Positions 25,786 to 38,106 of a DNA stretch of 58,013 nucleotides are shown here, one piece after another. The notes below the pieces were generated by a model. It ran no database searches. It was not told the origin of the DNA and worked only from the letters and a program-made list of their open reading frames with translations. Position 1 is the stretch's first letter; each line of letters opens with the position of its first letter. The position numbers were made by a program, and so were the translations under genes. The stretch is from NCBI GenBank assembly GCA_011772865.1, contig WVYQ01000034.1:154572-212584 (forward strand), written 5' to 3'. Origin of the DNA: Woeseiaceae bacterium. GTDB taxonomy: Bacteria; Pseudomonadota; Gammaproteobacteria; Steroidobacterales; Woeseiaceae.

Positions 25786-28700
25786 CTATCTGAACCGGAT
25801 ATCCAGTCCAAGTCGAACCTCCCACAGTGAGCGGAACGAGTCCCGCGACGTCGGGTTCCGTGCACTGAAGTCTTCGTAAATGTACTGGCCCGAAGGGGTC
25901 AGTCCGCTTACGTCAACAACGTCTCGCGAGAAAAACTCGGAGTCGTACTGCCAGCCCCAGTCATCGTTGAGCAGGTTCGTGAAGTTGTAGATCTTCAGGA
26001 AAACGCGTCCCTTGAGCTCCGACATCCCGAGCGGGATCTCCTGGTCGACACGAAGATCGACGCGCGAACTGGCACTCGTCGTGACCGAGTTACGCGGAGC
26101 GAACTGGCCGCCCTTGAGACCTCTAGCCTTAATCCAGTCGAAGAATTCGGCAACCGGGAAGTTGGCGTCGTAAACAACATTCGGATCGCTCGGGCCATCC
26201 GGCACGTACAGCAGGTGGCGGCGTGACCGGCCTTCCTGCAGCACATCGAAGGAGTCCAACGTGTAGGAGTTGGGCTGACCTTCCTGGTAGAAGCCGATCA
26301 GCGTGAAGCGCGTCAGGTTGTCCCCGAAGAACTCACGTGCGTAGTCCATGCGCATCGTCAAGCGATTGCGACGAACGTAGTTCGACGGTCCCGGCCGCGG
26401 GTTGTTGATGTCGTTCGTGGCGAGGTTGTCGAAGCTGCTGCCCGACGTGAATGACGTCATCGGGCTGACATCCCGCGCGTCGGTCCAGGCATAGCCGAAC
26501 AACAGGTCCATGCCCCAGTCCCAGCTCTTGTTGAGCACTACCGAGATCACTTCCGCGGTGCTGTCCTTGTTCGCGTTCGTGAGCATCAGGTTGTTCTCAC
26601 CGGTACCCGGTATCGCATCATAGATGGGCGCACCGGCTGTCGTTGTACCAACGATTTCCTGAGAGACGTTGTTATAGATCGCGCCTTTCTTGAGTATCGT
26701 GTACATGTAGTCGATGTCAGCCGTCCATCCGCCCCAGGGCAGCTCCCACGTTGCGCCCAGTGAGTACTTCCACTCGCGCGGCATCTCGTAATTCGGATCG
26801 AGCAGGGTCGTGAAAAAGATCGAACCGCTATCCACATCGGTTGCCGCGACTTCGTCGTACAATGTCGTCGGAACCAGGCCACCGCCCCCGGTCTGTGTCA
26901 GGGGTTCATCCCCGCCAGGATAGACGAGCACGTTACCGAAGTAGTTCTCGCGCTCCTGTACGTTGGTAATGCCGTCGTTACTCCAGGCATTCGACACCCA
27001 GACGTTCGGGTTACCGCCCGAGAACAGGCCGGCGCCGCCCCGCAGAGTCAGCGTATCGTTGACACCCCAGTTGAAACCGAGGCGTGGCATCAAGATGTTG
27101 AGCCCGTCGAGGCCCGCGTCGTTGCGGATGCCGATGGCCGTAGAAAGCGCATCGTTGTAGTTCGGCGAGTCGTCACTCGTGAACCAGTCGAAACGCAAGC
27201 CTGCCGTCAGCGTGAAGTCGCTGTTCGGGAAGTAGATTTCGTCCGCAAGATAGAGCGAGTTCTTGACGTTGACGAAATCGGCTGCCGCGTCGATCGGGTT
27301 ATTGGATCCACCGCCGCTGCCATAGTAGACCCGGCTCGGGCGACCGAGGACGAACTTGTCAACACCTGTCGTACCGCAAGTCGGATCATCGTGGCGGCCT
27401 TGAGCATCCAGCGCATCACAGGCTGCCGGGTTGCCACTCGAATCGTCCCAGTAGTCCCATTCGCCGCCGTTGGAGTGCTGCACGAAGATGTTGAATACGC
27501 GCAGCTCCTCACGCTCGTAACCAACGCTGATCGCATGGTCGCCGGCCAGCCAGAGACCAGACACCTTGATCAGTTCGGAATCGGTAAACAGCCGGTTAGC
27601 CTGGCGCGAATCGTCGGCGCCGAGGTAAATCGTGTTGTTACCGAGCTCGATCTGGTGGTCGCCCATCTCCTTCGGACCAACGGTCACCTGCGAGTCGTTC
27701 ATACGGGAATCGCTGTAGTAGATCTGGCTCGAGAACGAATCGGTCCACTGCGAGTCGAGCCAGAACGTGGTCGTCGTGGACTCGGCGCCCTTGGTGTAGA
27801 AGTGATTCGCAAATTCGAACTCGTTCGAGTCGCCATCTGACGCCCGAGTTTCAGCGCCGTCGTAATAGTTGTAGATGCCGGTCAGGCTATGGGCATCATT
27901 GATTTGCCAGTCCAGGCGCACCAGGTAATTTTCGCTTTCCAGCGAACCGTTGCCGGGCATGCCACCGGTGTCGTAATTCCATAAGGACTGGGCAGCGGCA
28001 TCGATCGCGTTGAAATCCGCCTGCGACAACCAGGGCCGCTCTTCGCCATTACCCGAGCCGGCATAACCCATCGCGAGGAACAGCGGTTGCTCGGTCTCTT
28101 CGTAAGCCGCAAAGAAATGCAGCCTGTCCTGGATAATCGGCCCACCGATGCTGAGACCGATTTTTTCGCGTGTGTAGTCTTCCGGCGCGGAGAGGTCCAG
28201 GCCGTCGAGCTCATCGGCAATCAGGCTCTGGTCCGTGAATTCGTAAAAAACGTTGGCCACGTATTCGTTCGTGCCGCTCTTGGTAACGGCGTTGATATTA
28301 CACGCAGAGAAACCACCGTATTTCGGGTCGAACGGTGCAAGTTCGACGGACACTTGCTGGATCGCGTCATACGGGAACGGCATTCCGGTCGCGGTCGAAT
28401 AGCCGTTATTGTTCAGCCCGAAACGATCGTTGTGGCTCACGCCGTCCAGTGTCGTGCTGTTGAAGCGCGGATGCTTGCCCAGGCAGTTCGTCTGTGTTCC
28501 CCTGCCGTCGAAGTCGAGACTCATGCGGGGGTCGACTGCATAGACCTCCTTGATGTCGCGCTCGAAAGCTACAGCGGCATCCAGGTCCTGCAACCCGAAG
28601 GTTGCAGCCGGTCCGATAGCCGTGTCGAACTTCTCCGGAATCCGGCCGGTCGTTATGATCTCTTCGATCGTCCGCTCGACAAGAACGGTCAGGTTATAGG

Positions 28701-28995
28701 GCTCGCCAAGCGCGATGTAACTTACATCGACAGGATCGCCACCCTCGACAGATACCTGGTAGGGCCCGCCAACAGGCAGCCTGGGGGCCAGGAATGTGCC
28801 GGTATCGTTCGTTCGGAACGAGTTGCTGACACCCGTTCGCATATCGGTAACGACGACAGATGCGCCTGCTACCGGGGCGCCATCCTGGTCGATTACTCGG
28901 CCACGCATCGAGGATGCGGTCTCTTGAGCTTGTGCGAACGCCGGCAACAGCAAGATCGCAGCAAGCGGCAACAGCTTACTGAAGACTCTATTCAT
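25786..28995 (-). CDS. Oar-like TonB-dependent receptor with carboxypeptidase-regulatory-like N-domain
   Basis: At 1069 residues this is the largest protein of the window. A signal peptide (ending AFAQAQE, about residue 24) is followed by a carboxypeptidase-regulatory-like beta domain (MRGRVIDQDGAPVAGASVVVTD, 30-51), a plug region (TTLDGVSHNDRFGLNNNGYS, VSVELAPFDPKYGGFSACNINAVTKSGTNEY) and a very large barrel. This architecture is that of Oar-type receptors, thought to move big substrates or proteins. The ATG is preceded by AGAGGAAT. Convergent with the nuclease-like lipoprotein and upstream of the 5'-nucleotidase, it may serve long nucleic acid fragments; the substrate is unproven. The C-terminus ends RFR after a typical final strand (VRLGLDIRFR). 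Confidence 0.88.
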   Translation of the reverse strand: MNRVFSKLLPLAAILLLPAFAQAQETASSMRGRVIDQDGAPVAGASVVVTDMRTGVSNSFRTNDTGTFLAPRLPVGGPYQVSVEGGDPVDVSYIALGEPYNLTVLVERTIEEIITTGRIPEKFDTAIGPAATFGLQDLDAAVAFERDIKEVYAVDPRMSLDFDGRGTQTNCLGKHPRFNSTTLDGVSHNDRFGLNNNGYSTATGMPFPYDAIQQVSVELAPFDPKYGGFSACNINAVTKSGTNEYVANVFYEFTDQSLIADELDGLDLSAPEDYTREKIGLSIGGPIIQDRLHFFAAYEETEQPLFLAMGYAGSGNGEERPWLSQADFNAIDAAAQSLWNYDTGGMPGNGSLESENYLVRLDWQINDAHSLTGIYNYYDGAETRASDGDSNEFEFANHFYTKGAESTTTTFWLDSQWTDSFSSQIYYSDSRMNDSQVTVGPKEMGDHQIELGNNTIYLGADDSRQANRLFTDSELIKVSGLWLAGDHAISVGYEREELRVFNIFVQHSNGGEWDYWDDSSGNPAACDALDAQGRHDDPTCGTTGVDKFVLGRPSRVYYGSGGGSNNPIDAAADFVNVKNSLYLADEIYFPNSDFTLTAGLRFDWFTSDDSPNYNDALSTAIGIRNDAGLDGLNILMPRLGFNWGVNDTLTLRGGAGLFSGGNPNVWVSNAWSNDGITNVQERENYFGNVLVYPGGDEPLTQTGGGGLVPTTLYDEVAATDVDSGSIFFTTLLDPNYEMPREWKYSLGATWELPWGGWTADIDYMYTILKKGAIYNNVSQEIVGTTTAGAPIYDAIPGTGENNLMLTNANKDSTAEVISVVLNKSWDWGMDLLFGYAWTDARDVSPMTSFTSGSSFDNLATNDINNPRPGPSNYVRRNRLTMRMDYAREFFGDNLTRFTLIGFYQEGQPNSYTLDSFDVLQEGRSRRHLLYVPDGPSDPNVVYDANFPVAEFFDWIKARGLKGGQFAPRNSVTTSASSRVDLRVDQEIPLGMSELKGRVFLKIYNFTNLLNDDWGWQYDSEFFSRDVVDVSGLTPSGQYIYEDFSARNPTSRDSFRSLWEVRLGLDIRFR

Positions 28996-29284
28996 CGGTA
29001 TTCCTCTGCTTTTCGTTTAATACGATTCGTTATTCTTGGGCCGCTTCGTGCGCGACAAGCCATTGTCGGACAAATACAACAGCTGTGCACTTGGCGAGCC
29101 GAGGATGCACCGTATTGTCGCTCTTTGAATACAACGTGACAAGTTTGTTGAGGCGCTATGCAGGGCTTCCGAATACTGATTTGTAAAGCACTTGCACTTC
29201 CCTCTTTAAGCGCTTGTTTTCGTTGGCGCAAAGCTTCCGAAACTGCGGGCCTGGTCAGGATCTTGTTGTTGGTTTTTTACCACA
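28996..29284. other. Longest intergenic region (289 bases), no gene seen
   Basis: This gap lies upstream of the Oar-like receptor and downstream of the 5'-nucleotidase gene, both on the minus strand, so it should hold the receptor promoter and the end of the nucleotidase message. I see the ribosome site of the receptor, a short GACAA/TTGTC inverted repeat near 29054-29068 and an AAGCGCTT palindrome at 29208-29215 that resembles LacI-family half sites. None is strong enough to call, and I see no convincing terminator hairpin or small gene. Confidence 0.5.
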
Positions 29285-30892
29285 TCAGAAACAGGCAGCG
29301 TCGGGCGCGTCGCGCTCGCGAATTCGTGGCGCGGCCGGATCGACCGGTGTCCCCACAGCCTGCCCCTCGCCCTGGGCGCGCAGGATCGCGTCCAGCACCA
29401 GGTATTTGAGTTCCGCGCCGGTTCGAGAACCTTCGCGTCCTGCAGGCACCTCGTAACCGTCGCCGCCTCGATAGAGAAAGTCGGGCAATACGACCGTATA
29501 CATCCGCTCGGGATCAATCTCCGCCCAGGCGTCGCCTCCAGGCACCATCAAGCTGACAATACGCGACCCTGGCGGGCGGCTGCGATCGACACAGACCCGG
29601 AAACCCGCGATCTGCGGAAAATAGCCCTGGCTCGTGCCATCACCGCGAAAGCCGACCTCCATCAAGGCCCGAAACTCACCGCCGGTCATCGACACGTAGC
29701 GCAGGAACGATGAATAACCGAATGTGCGGGCGATGTCCTCGAACGTGATGTCACCGGCAATGAAATCATCGATACGCAAGGAGCCACTGTTGATGAACGC
29801 GAGGTCAGCGGCTGGCTCGCCGAACGCGGAGAGCATCTGGTCGACGATGAAATTCGCCCATGCACTCTCGCGCGCGCGGACTGTTTCCTCGGTTGCATCC
29901 ATCGGGAACGCGGCATTTCCGACACGCGCTTCGAGGAACGGGAATTTCTCCAGCAGCCGGCCGCGCCATTTCTGATCGAGTTGCGCATAGTCCGGATCGG
30001 GTGCGATGCCTGTCCCCATCTCGACCACGTCCGCCTCGACGACGGGCAGGCCCTGAGCGTCGAACGCGAGGTCGATGCGCCAGATGACGCGCGCGTTCGA
30101 CGCGCTTTTCATGACCGGCGCCTGCCCTGTGCTGCCAGGGCTGTACTGCGGTTCGTGTTCGTGGCCACCGACGATGAACGCGAGGCGCGGATAGCGGGCC
30201 TTGAGCTTCGCCATCGCGACGTCCGTTTCGAGGTGCACGTGCGTCAACCCGATGATCACATCCACGCCGGCGGCATCCAGTGCGGCGACTGTCCGCTCGG
30301 CTGTCCTGGTGTAATCACGGTCAATGGGCGCGTAGGCGCGATCGTTACCACCATCTTCCCCATGCAGCGTTACCGAGAAGACGCCCACAGTCTTGCCCGC
30401 TGCCTCGAACGTGAACGCGCTACTGAGCATGCCGTCGACGTCCGCGTCGCCGGTAATGAACACGACGTTGTCGCTGACCCAGTCGAAATCCGACGCCTTG
30501 ACCGCGTTCACGATCGCTTCGGGCGTTCGCCGGTCGAGTTCGTGGTTACCCAGTGTCACGTACATCGGTGCGAGCGCGTCGACGTAGTTCATCGCCTCGA
30601 CCATCTGCAGTCCGTCCCAGATCTGGCTCTCGAGTGACGGATACAGGAAATCGCCGCCGTGCGTGACGTGCACCTCCCTGCCCTCGCTCTGCAGGTCGCG
30701 GATCAGCGTTACGACACGACCGAATCCACCGCGCGTGCCGTCCTCGACAGCGCCGACACGATAGGTATCGTTGAGGTGAATAAAGGTCAGCCCCGCGGAT
30801 TCGTCTGCAGTAGACTCGGGGGTCGCGGCGCAACCCGCGAGAAAGACAATTACAGATACTAGGAACTGTGTGATGGCAGATCGATTTCTCAT
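29285..30892 (-). CDS. 5'-nucleotidase/bifunctional metallophosphatase lipoprotein (UshA-like)
   Basis: The 535-residue protein has a lipobox signal (VIVFLAGC, Cys21), then the two-metal phosphatase domain: D42 in LNDTY, D81 in GGDFL, N116-H117 in GNHELD, a THVHLE motif and GGHEHEP, and a C-terminal nucleotidase substrate domain (AFINSGSLR, YSSFLRYVSMTGGEF, LPDFLYRGGDGY). The first metal motif is NDTY rather than the NDxH of E. coli UshA; Tyr here is usual in the CG11883-like branch. It should strip phosphate from 5'-nucleotides outside the inner membrane, giving nucleosides for uptake. Its ATG at 30892 lies inside the start of the opposite-strand phosphatase gene, and no good ribosome site precedes it. 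Confidence 0.9.
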   Translation of the reverse strand: MRNRSAITQFLVSVIVFLAGCAATPESTADESAGLTFIHLNDTYRVGAVEDGTRGGFGRVVTLIRDLQSEGREVHVTHGGDFLYPSLESQIWDGLQMVEAMNYVDALAPMYVTLGNHELDRRTPEAIVNAVKASDFDWVSDNVVFITGDADVDGMLSSAFTFEAAGKTVGVFSVTLHGEDGGNDRAYAPIDRDYTRTAERTVAALDAAGVDVIIGLTHVHLETDVAMAKLKARYPRLAFIVGGHEHEPQYSPGSTGQAPVMKSASNARVIWRIDLAFDAQGLPVVEADVVEMGTGIAPDPDYAQLDQKWRGRLLEKFPFLEARVGNAAFPMDATEETVRARESAWANFIVDQMLSAFGEPAADLAFINSGSLRIDDFIAGDITFEDIARTFGYSSFLRYVSMTGGEFRALMEVGFRGDGTSQGYFPQIAGFRVCVDRSRPPGSRIVSLMVPGGDAWAEIDPERMYTVVLPDFLYRGGDGYEVPAGREGSRTGAELKYLVLDAILRAQGEGQAVGTPVDPAAPRIRERDAPDAACF

Positions 30893-31670
30893 TCTATTGT
30901 TCGCGGCGATTCTTATTACCGGCTGTCAAGCCGAAACTGTTTCTCATTCTCCACAAAATGACCTCGGATTGTTATGGGTAAATCATGCAGCCGAATACTC
31001 GGCCATCACGATGCAAGTGTATCAGGCAGCCGAGCGCGACCTGCCGTCGCTCGTCGCCGACGATTCGTGGAGCGCGATGCCGGGACATCCGGTGGATCCG
31101 GCACTGCCGCCTGCCGTCATTCTTGACGTTGATGAAACGACGATCAGCAACGCAAAGTTCCAGATCGCGTTCGAGCGGCCGATGGAACAGTGGAAACTCG
31201 AGAAGTGGAACGACGAGCACATATCTGATCCTGTTCCAGGCGTCGTGCGGTTCGTCAATGCGGCACAAGCGGCGGGTGTCACCGTGTTTTTTGTGACCAA
31301 CCGCCCCTGTGACAACCGCGACAACGGCCCCGACCCCTGTCCGCAAAAGAAAGACACCGTGCGTGACATTGGCGAACTCGGAATCAGCACCGACGAGGAT
31401 CATGTCCTGCTGGCCGGCGAGAATGGCTGGGACCGCGCCAAGATCGCCCGCCGCAAATTCGTCGCCGAGACCCACCGGGTGATCATGATTTTCGGGGACG
31501 ACCTGGGCGACTTTGCGCCCTGCGTGCGCATCAGCCTGTACGGGCCGTGCACCGCCCCTGCCAGCAAAGAGAGCCGCGCGCAGTTGGTTTGGGAGCACCA
31601 GGAATTGTGGGGGCGCGGGTGGTACATCCTGCCCGGGCCGATGCATGGCTCCTGGACCTCTTTCCGATGA
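30873..31670 (+). CDS. Class C (lipoprotein e(P4)-type) HAD acid phosphatase
   Basis: The 265-residue protein has a lipobox signal (LLFAAILITGC, Cys18) and the HAD core of class C acid phosphatases: D85 and D87 in ILDVDETTISN, VFFVTNRPC, KIARRKFV and GDDLGDF. Relatives such as the Haemophilus e(P4) protein dephosphorylate nucleoside monophosphates including NMN at the outer membrane. With the divergent 5'-nucleotidase it gives two independent extracytoplasmic nucleotidases. I chose the ATG at 30873, which has AGGA at 30861-30864 eight bases upstream; a GTG three bases earlier is possible. The gene start overlaps the nucleotidase start by 20 bases, head to head. Confidence 0.9.
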   Translation: MADRFLILLFAAILITGCQAETVSHSPQNDLGLLWVNHAAEYSAITMQVYQAAERDLPSLVADDSWSAMPGHPVDPALPPAVILDVDETTISNAKFQIAFERPMEQWKLEKWNDEHISDPVPGVVRFVNAAQAAGVTVFFVTNRPCDNRDNGPDPCPQKKDTVRDIGELGISTDEDHVLLAGENGWDRAKIARRKFVAETHRVIMIFGDDLGDFAPCVRISLYGPCTAPASKESRAQLVWEHQELWGRGWYILPGPMHGSWTSFR

Positions 31671-31729
31671 TGTGAATAGGCGAATAAGCCGCTAAAATCA
31701 AAGGTCTAGCCAACAGTTGGGGGAACACG

Positions 31730-32600
31730 ATGGCGAAAGTAAAGTGCGGTCTCATCCAGATGTCGCTCAAGGGCGATGGCACGATGCAACCCGAGGCCAT
31801 TCGCGATGCGATGATCGAGGCGCATATCCCGTACATTGAAGATGCCGCCAAACAGGGCGTGCAGGTCCTGTGCTTCCAGGAAGTCTTCACACAACCTTAC
31901 TTTTGCCCGAGCCAGGACAGGAAATGGTACTCGGCTGCCGAAACGATCCCGGACGGATATACGACCGCATTGATGCGCGAGTATGCGAAAAAGCACAACA
32001 TGGTCATCGTCGTGCCGATCTACGAGGAGGAAATGCCCGGCGTCTACTACAACGCGGCAGCCGTGATCGACGCCGATGGCGCCTACCTCGGCAAGTACCG
32101 CAAGACACACATCCCGCAAGTCGACCCCGGTTTCTACGAGAAGTTTTTCTTCAAGCCGGGCGACTCGGGCTGGCCCGTGTTCGACACCGCGTACGTCAAA
32201 CTCGGCATTTACATCTGCTATGACCGCCACTTCCCGGAGGGCTGGCGAGCACTGGCGCTCAATGGCGCAGAGTACATCGTCAACCCGTCGGCGACTGTCG
32301 CGGGGCTCAGCAAGTACCTCTGGGAGCTCGAGCAACCGGCCTCGGCTGCGGCAAACGGCGTCTTCATCGGCGCGATCAACCGCGTGGGCACCGAGGAACC
32401 CTGGGCGACCTCGCACAACATGGGCGAGTTCTACGGATCGAGTTACATCGTCAATCCGCGCGGCACGATCGAGGCGCAGGCGAGTTATGGCGACGATGAG
32501 TTGCTCGTACACGAGATTGATCTCGACATGGTTCGCGAGGTACGCAATACGTGGCAGTTCTTCCGCGACCGCCGCCCCGAAACCTACGGGCCATTGACGG

Positions 32601-32608
<8 letters not shown>
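31730..32608 (+). CDS. Beta-ureidopropionase (carbon-nitrogen hydrolase)
   Basis: This 292-residue nitrilase-superfamily amidohydrolase has the catalytic triad Glu51 (FQEVF), Lys125 (GKYRKTHIP) and Cys163 (GIYICYDRHFPE). In this operon it should hydrolyse N-carbamoyl-beta-alanine (from uracil) and N-carbamoyl-beta-aminoisobutyrate (from thymine) to the beta-amino acid, CO2 and ammonia, the last step of reductive pyrimidine breakdown. N-carbamoylputrescine amidase is the main alternative by sequence, but the neighbours dihydropyrimidinase, PreT and PreA decide for the pyrimidine role. GGGGGA is well placed before the ATG. It is the first gene of the pyrimidine operon and overlaps the NCS1 gene by eight bases. 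Confidence 0.9.
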
Positions 32609-35518
<2,910 letters not shown>

Positions 35519-35531
35519 TCGCGGAGCGCCC

Positions 35532-36842
35532 GTGCCCGATATCCGCCCCCATCGCCTCGACCAGGCCGAGATCGACAAGAACTTTGCCGACCTGCACCCG
35601 CCGTTGAAGCGCTCCGAGGCGCTGATCGAGGCCGATCGCTGCTACTTCTGTTTCGATGCGCCGTGCACGCAGGTTTGCCCCACCGGCATCGACATTCCGG
35701 CGTTCATCCAGAAGATACGCTCCGACAATATCCGCGGTTCGGCGCGCACGATCCTCGAAGAAAACATCATGGGCGGCATGTGCGCCCGCGTGTGCCCCAC
35801 AGAGGTGCTGTGCGAGGAGGCCTGCGTGCGCAATACGCACGAGGACAAGCCGGTCGAGATCGGGCTGTTGCAGCGCTATGCAACGGACCCGGTCATCGCG
35901 GCCGGCACGCAACTGTTCGCGCGGGCGCCTGCCTCGGGCAAGCGTGTTGCCGTCGTCGGCGCCGGACCGGCAGGGCTTTCCTGCGCGCATCGGCTCGCGA
36001 TGCTGGGCCACGAGGTGAAGGTTTTCAACCGCGACCCCAAACGAGGCGGGCTCAACGAATACGGGATAGCCGCCTACAAGACCGTCGACGACTTCGCTCA
36101 GCGCGAGATCGAGTACATCCTGGGCATCGGCGGCATCGAGGTCGAAGACGGCGTCGCCCTTGGCAAGGATTTCTCACTGGCGGCTCTGCGCGATGCTTAC
36201 GACGCCGTATTCCTCGGGCTGGGCCTCGCACTGGTCAATGACCTCAACATCGATAACGAAGACCTGCCGGGCGTGGAGAACGCGATCGACTACATTGCGA
36301 AACTGCGGCAGGCGGACGACAAGTCATCGTTGCCGGTCGGCCGCAATGTCGTCGTCATCGGCGGCGGCATGACGGCCATCGACATCGCCGTGCAGTCGAA
36401 ACGACTCGGCGCGGAAAACGTCCATATCGTTTATCGCCGCGGCCCGGACGACATGAGTGCATCGGAGTTCGAACAGCAACTCGCGAAGACGAGTGGTGTC
36501 GCCGTGCATCACTGGCTGCACCCCAAGGCTGTGCATGGCGTAGGCCATGTCGAATTTGTCGAGTTCGACAAGAACGGTCAGCCCGTTACGATGGAAGCCG
36601 ACGTGGTCTTCAAGGCCATCGGCCAGCGGATGGCGGACCGGGAGCTCGCCGGCGAACTGCAGGGCATCGACCTCGAGTACGGCAAGATCGTCGTCGACGA
36701 CCAGCAGGCAACGTCCCTGCCCGGCGTCTGGGCCGGCGGCGATTGCGTAACCGGCGGCGAAGACCTGACCGTCAGCGCCGTGGAGCATGGCAAGGTCGCC
36801 GCGCTTGCGATCGACCGCTACCTGGGAGGCGACAATGGCTGA
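35532..36842 (+). CDS. preT: NAD-dependent dihydropyrimidine dehydrogenase subunit PreT
   Basis: The 436-residue protein begins at GTG 35532 with GGAG six bases upstream. Its N-terminal domain has the Fe-S cysteines CYFCFDAPCTQVCPTGID and CARVCPTEVLCEEAC, followed by a FAD fold (VAVVGAGPAGLSCAHRLA) and a NAD fold (VVVIGGGMTAIDIAVQ) with a closing GGDCVTGG. It moves electrons from NADH to the PreA subunit. The longer frame upstream is antisense-like and overlaps hydA, so I reject it. PreT resembles the N-terminal half of mammalian dihydropyrimidine dehydrogenase. It overlaps preA by eight bases. Confidence 0.95.
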   Translation: MPDIRPHRLDQAEIDKNFADLHPPLKRSEALIEADRCYFCFDAPCTQVCPTGIDIPAFIQKIRSDNIRGSARTILEENIMGGMCARVCPTEVLCEEACVRNTHEDKPVEIGLLQRYATDPVIAAGTQLFARAPASGKRVAVVGAGPAGLSCAHRLAMLGHEVKVFNRDPKRGGLNEYGIAAYKTVDDFAQREIEYILGIGGIEVEDGVALGKDFSLAALRDAYDAVFLGLGLALVNDLNIDNEDLPGVENAIDYIAKLRQADDKSSLPVGRNVVVIGGGMTAIDIAVQSKRLGAENVHIVYRRGPDDMSASEFEQQLAKTSGVAVHHWLHPKAVHGVGHVEFVEFDKNGQPVTMEADVVFKAIGQRMADRELAGELQGIDLEYGKIVVDDQQATSLPGVWAGGDCVTGGEDLTVSAVEHGKVAALAIDRYLGGDNG

Positions 36843-38106
36843 CCTCAAGTCTGATTTTCTCGGCATCACGTCGCCAAACCCGTTCTGGCTGGCATCAGCG
36901 CCGCCAACCGACAAGGCCTATAACGTCAACCGCGCGTTCGAAGCCGGTTGGGGAGGCGCCGTCTGGAAGACGCTTGGCGAGGCCGGTCCACCGATCGTCA
37001 ACGTCAGCGGCCCACGCTATAGCGCCCTGCATAGCAACGAACGCAGGGTCATCGGCTTCAACAATATCGAGCTGATCACCGACCGGCCCCTGGAGACCAA
37101 TCTCGAGGAAATCCGGCAGATCAAGCGCGACTGGCCCGATCGGGCGCTGGTCGTTTCGGTGATGTTGCCGATGAACGAAAAGGCCTGGGCCGATCACGTG
37201 CCGATGATCGAGGACACGGGCGCCGATGCACTCGAACTCAACTTCGGCTGTCCGCACGGGATGTCCGAGCGCGGCATGGGCGCAGCCGTCGGCCAGGTGC
37301 CCGAATACATCCAGATGGCGACCGAGTGGTGCAAGAAAGCGGCCAGCGTTCCGGTTATCGTCAAGCTGACACCCAATGTGACGAATATCCTGCCGCCCGC
37401 GAAGGCCGCGAAGGATGGCGGCGCCGACGCCGTGTCATTGATCAACACGGTCAACTCGATCATGCACGTCAATTACGACACGTTGACGATGTACCCGACG
37501 ACCGACGGCATGGGCACGCATGGCGGCTACTGCGGCGAGGCCGTCAAGCCGATTGCGCTCAACATGGTGGCCGAAATAGCGCGCACTGCCGACACGAGCG
37601 ACCTTCCGATATCCGGAATCGGCGGCATTACCGACTGGCGCGATGCCGTGGACTTCCTGGCGCTCGGCGCCAGTAATGTCCAGGTCTGCACGGCCGCAAT
37701 GGTGTACGGCTTCAAGATCATCGATGACCTGACGGACGGACTGAACACCTTCCTCGATGACAAGGGCATGACCGCCGTTGACGAACTCGTCGGCAAGGCC
37801 GTGCCGAGTGTCACCGACTGGCAATACCTGAACCTCAACTACGTCGAAAAAGCAGTCATTGACCAGGAGCTGTGCATCAAGTGCGGCCGCTGCCACATTG
37901 TCTGCGAAGACACATCGCACCAGGCGATTACACACACCGTCAACGGCGAGCGAAAATTCGAAGTCATCGACGAGGAATGCGTCGGTTGCAACCTGTGTGT
38001 CAGTGTGTGCCCGGTCGACAGCTGCATTACGATGCAGCATGTGCCCGACGACGAGCAGCCGCTCGACTGGACGCGACACCCCAACAACCCGATGAGAAAG
38101 ACCTGA
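36835..38106 (+). CDS. preA: NAD-dependent dihydropyrimidine dehydrogenase subunit PreA
   Basis: The 423-residue subunit has an FMN barrel of the dihydroorotate dehydrogenase type (SAPPTDKAYNVNRAFEAGWGG, NFGCPHGMSERGMGAAVGQ, KLTPNVT, ISGIGGI, GASNVQVCTA) and a C-terminal double [4Fe-4S] domain (CIKCGRCHIVC and CVGCNLCVSVCPVDSC). It reduces uracil and thymine to the dihydro-pyrimidines. In mammalian DPD the catalytic Cys lies in ACGQ; here the same position is Val (AVGQ), as I recall for E. coli PreA. The stop overlaps the cytidine deaminase start (TGATG). Confidence 0.95.
   Translation: MADLKSDFLGITSPNPFWLASAPPTDKAYNVNRAFEAGWGGAVWKTLGEAGPPIVNVSGPRYSALHSNERRVIGFNNIELITDRPLETNLEEIRQIKRDWPDRALVVSVMLPMNEKAWADHVPMIEDTGADALELNFGCPHGMSERGMGAAVGQVPEYIQMATEWCKKAASVPVIVKLTPNVTNILPPAKAAKDGGADAVSLINTVNSIMHVNYDTLTMYPTTDGMGTHGGYCGEAVKPIALNMVAEIARTADTSDLPISGIGGITDWRDAVDFLALGASNVQVCTAAMVYGFKIIDDLTDGLNTFLDDKGMTAVDELVGKAVPSVTDWQYLNLNYVEKAVIDQELCIKCGRCHIVCEDTSHQAITHTVNGERKFEVIDEECVGCNLCVSVCPVDSCITMQHVPDDEQPLDWTRHPNNPMRKT

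Noticed and set aside
29208-29215. AAGCGCTT palindrome resembling LacI-family operators upstream of the Oar-like receptor.
   Set aside because: The flanks do not extend the symmetry and no LacI-type regulator is in the window.
29285-30892. Missing metal-ligand His in the nucleotidase (NDTY instead of NDxH).
   Set aside because: Tyr at this place is typical for a known branch of the family and the remaining metal ligands are intact.
36835-38106. Loss of the catalytic cysteine of dihydropyrimidine dehydrogenase (Val in AVGQ).
   Set aside because: Bacterial PreA proteins, as I recall for E. coli, also lack that Cys, so it is not special to this gene.
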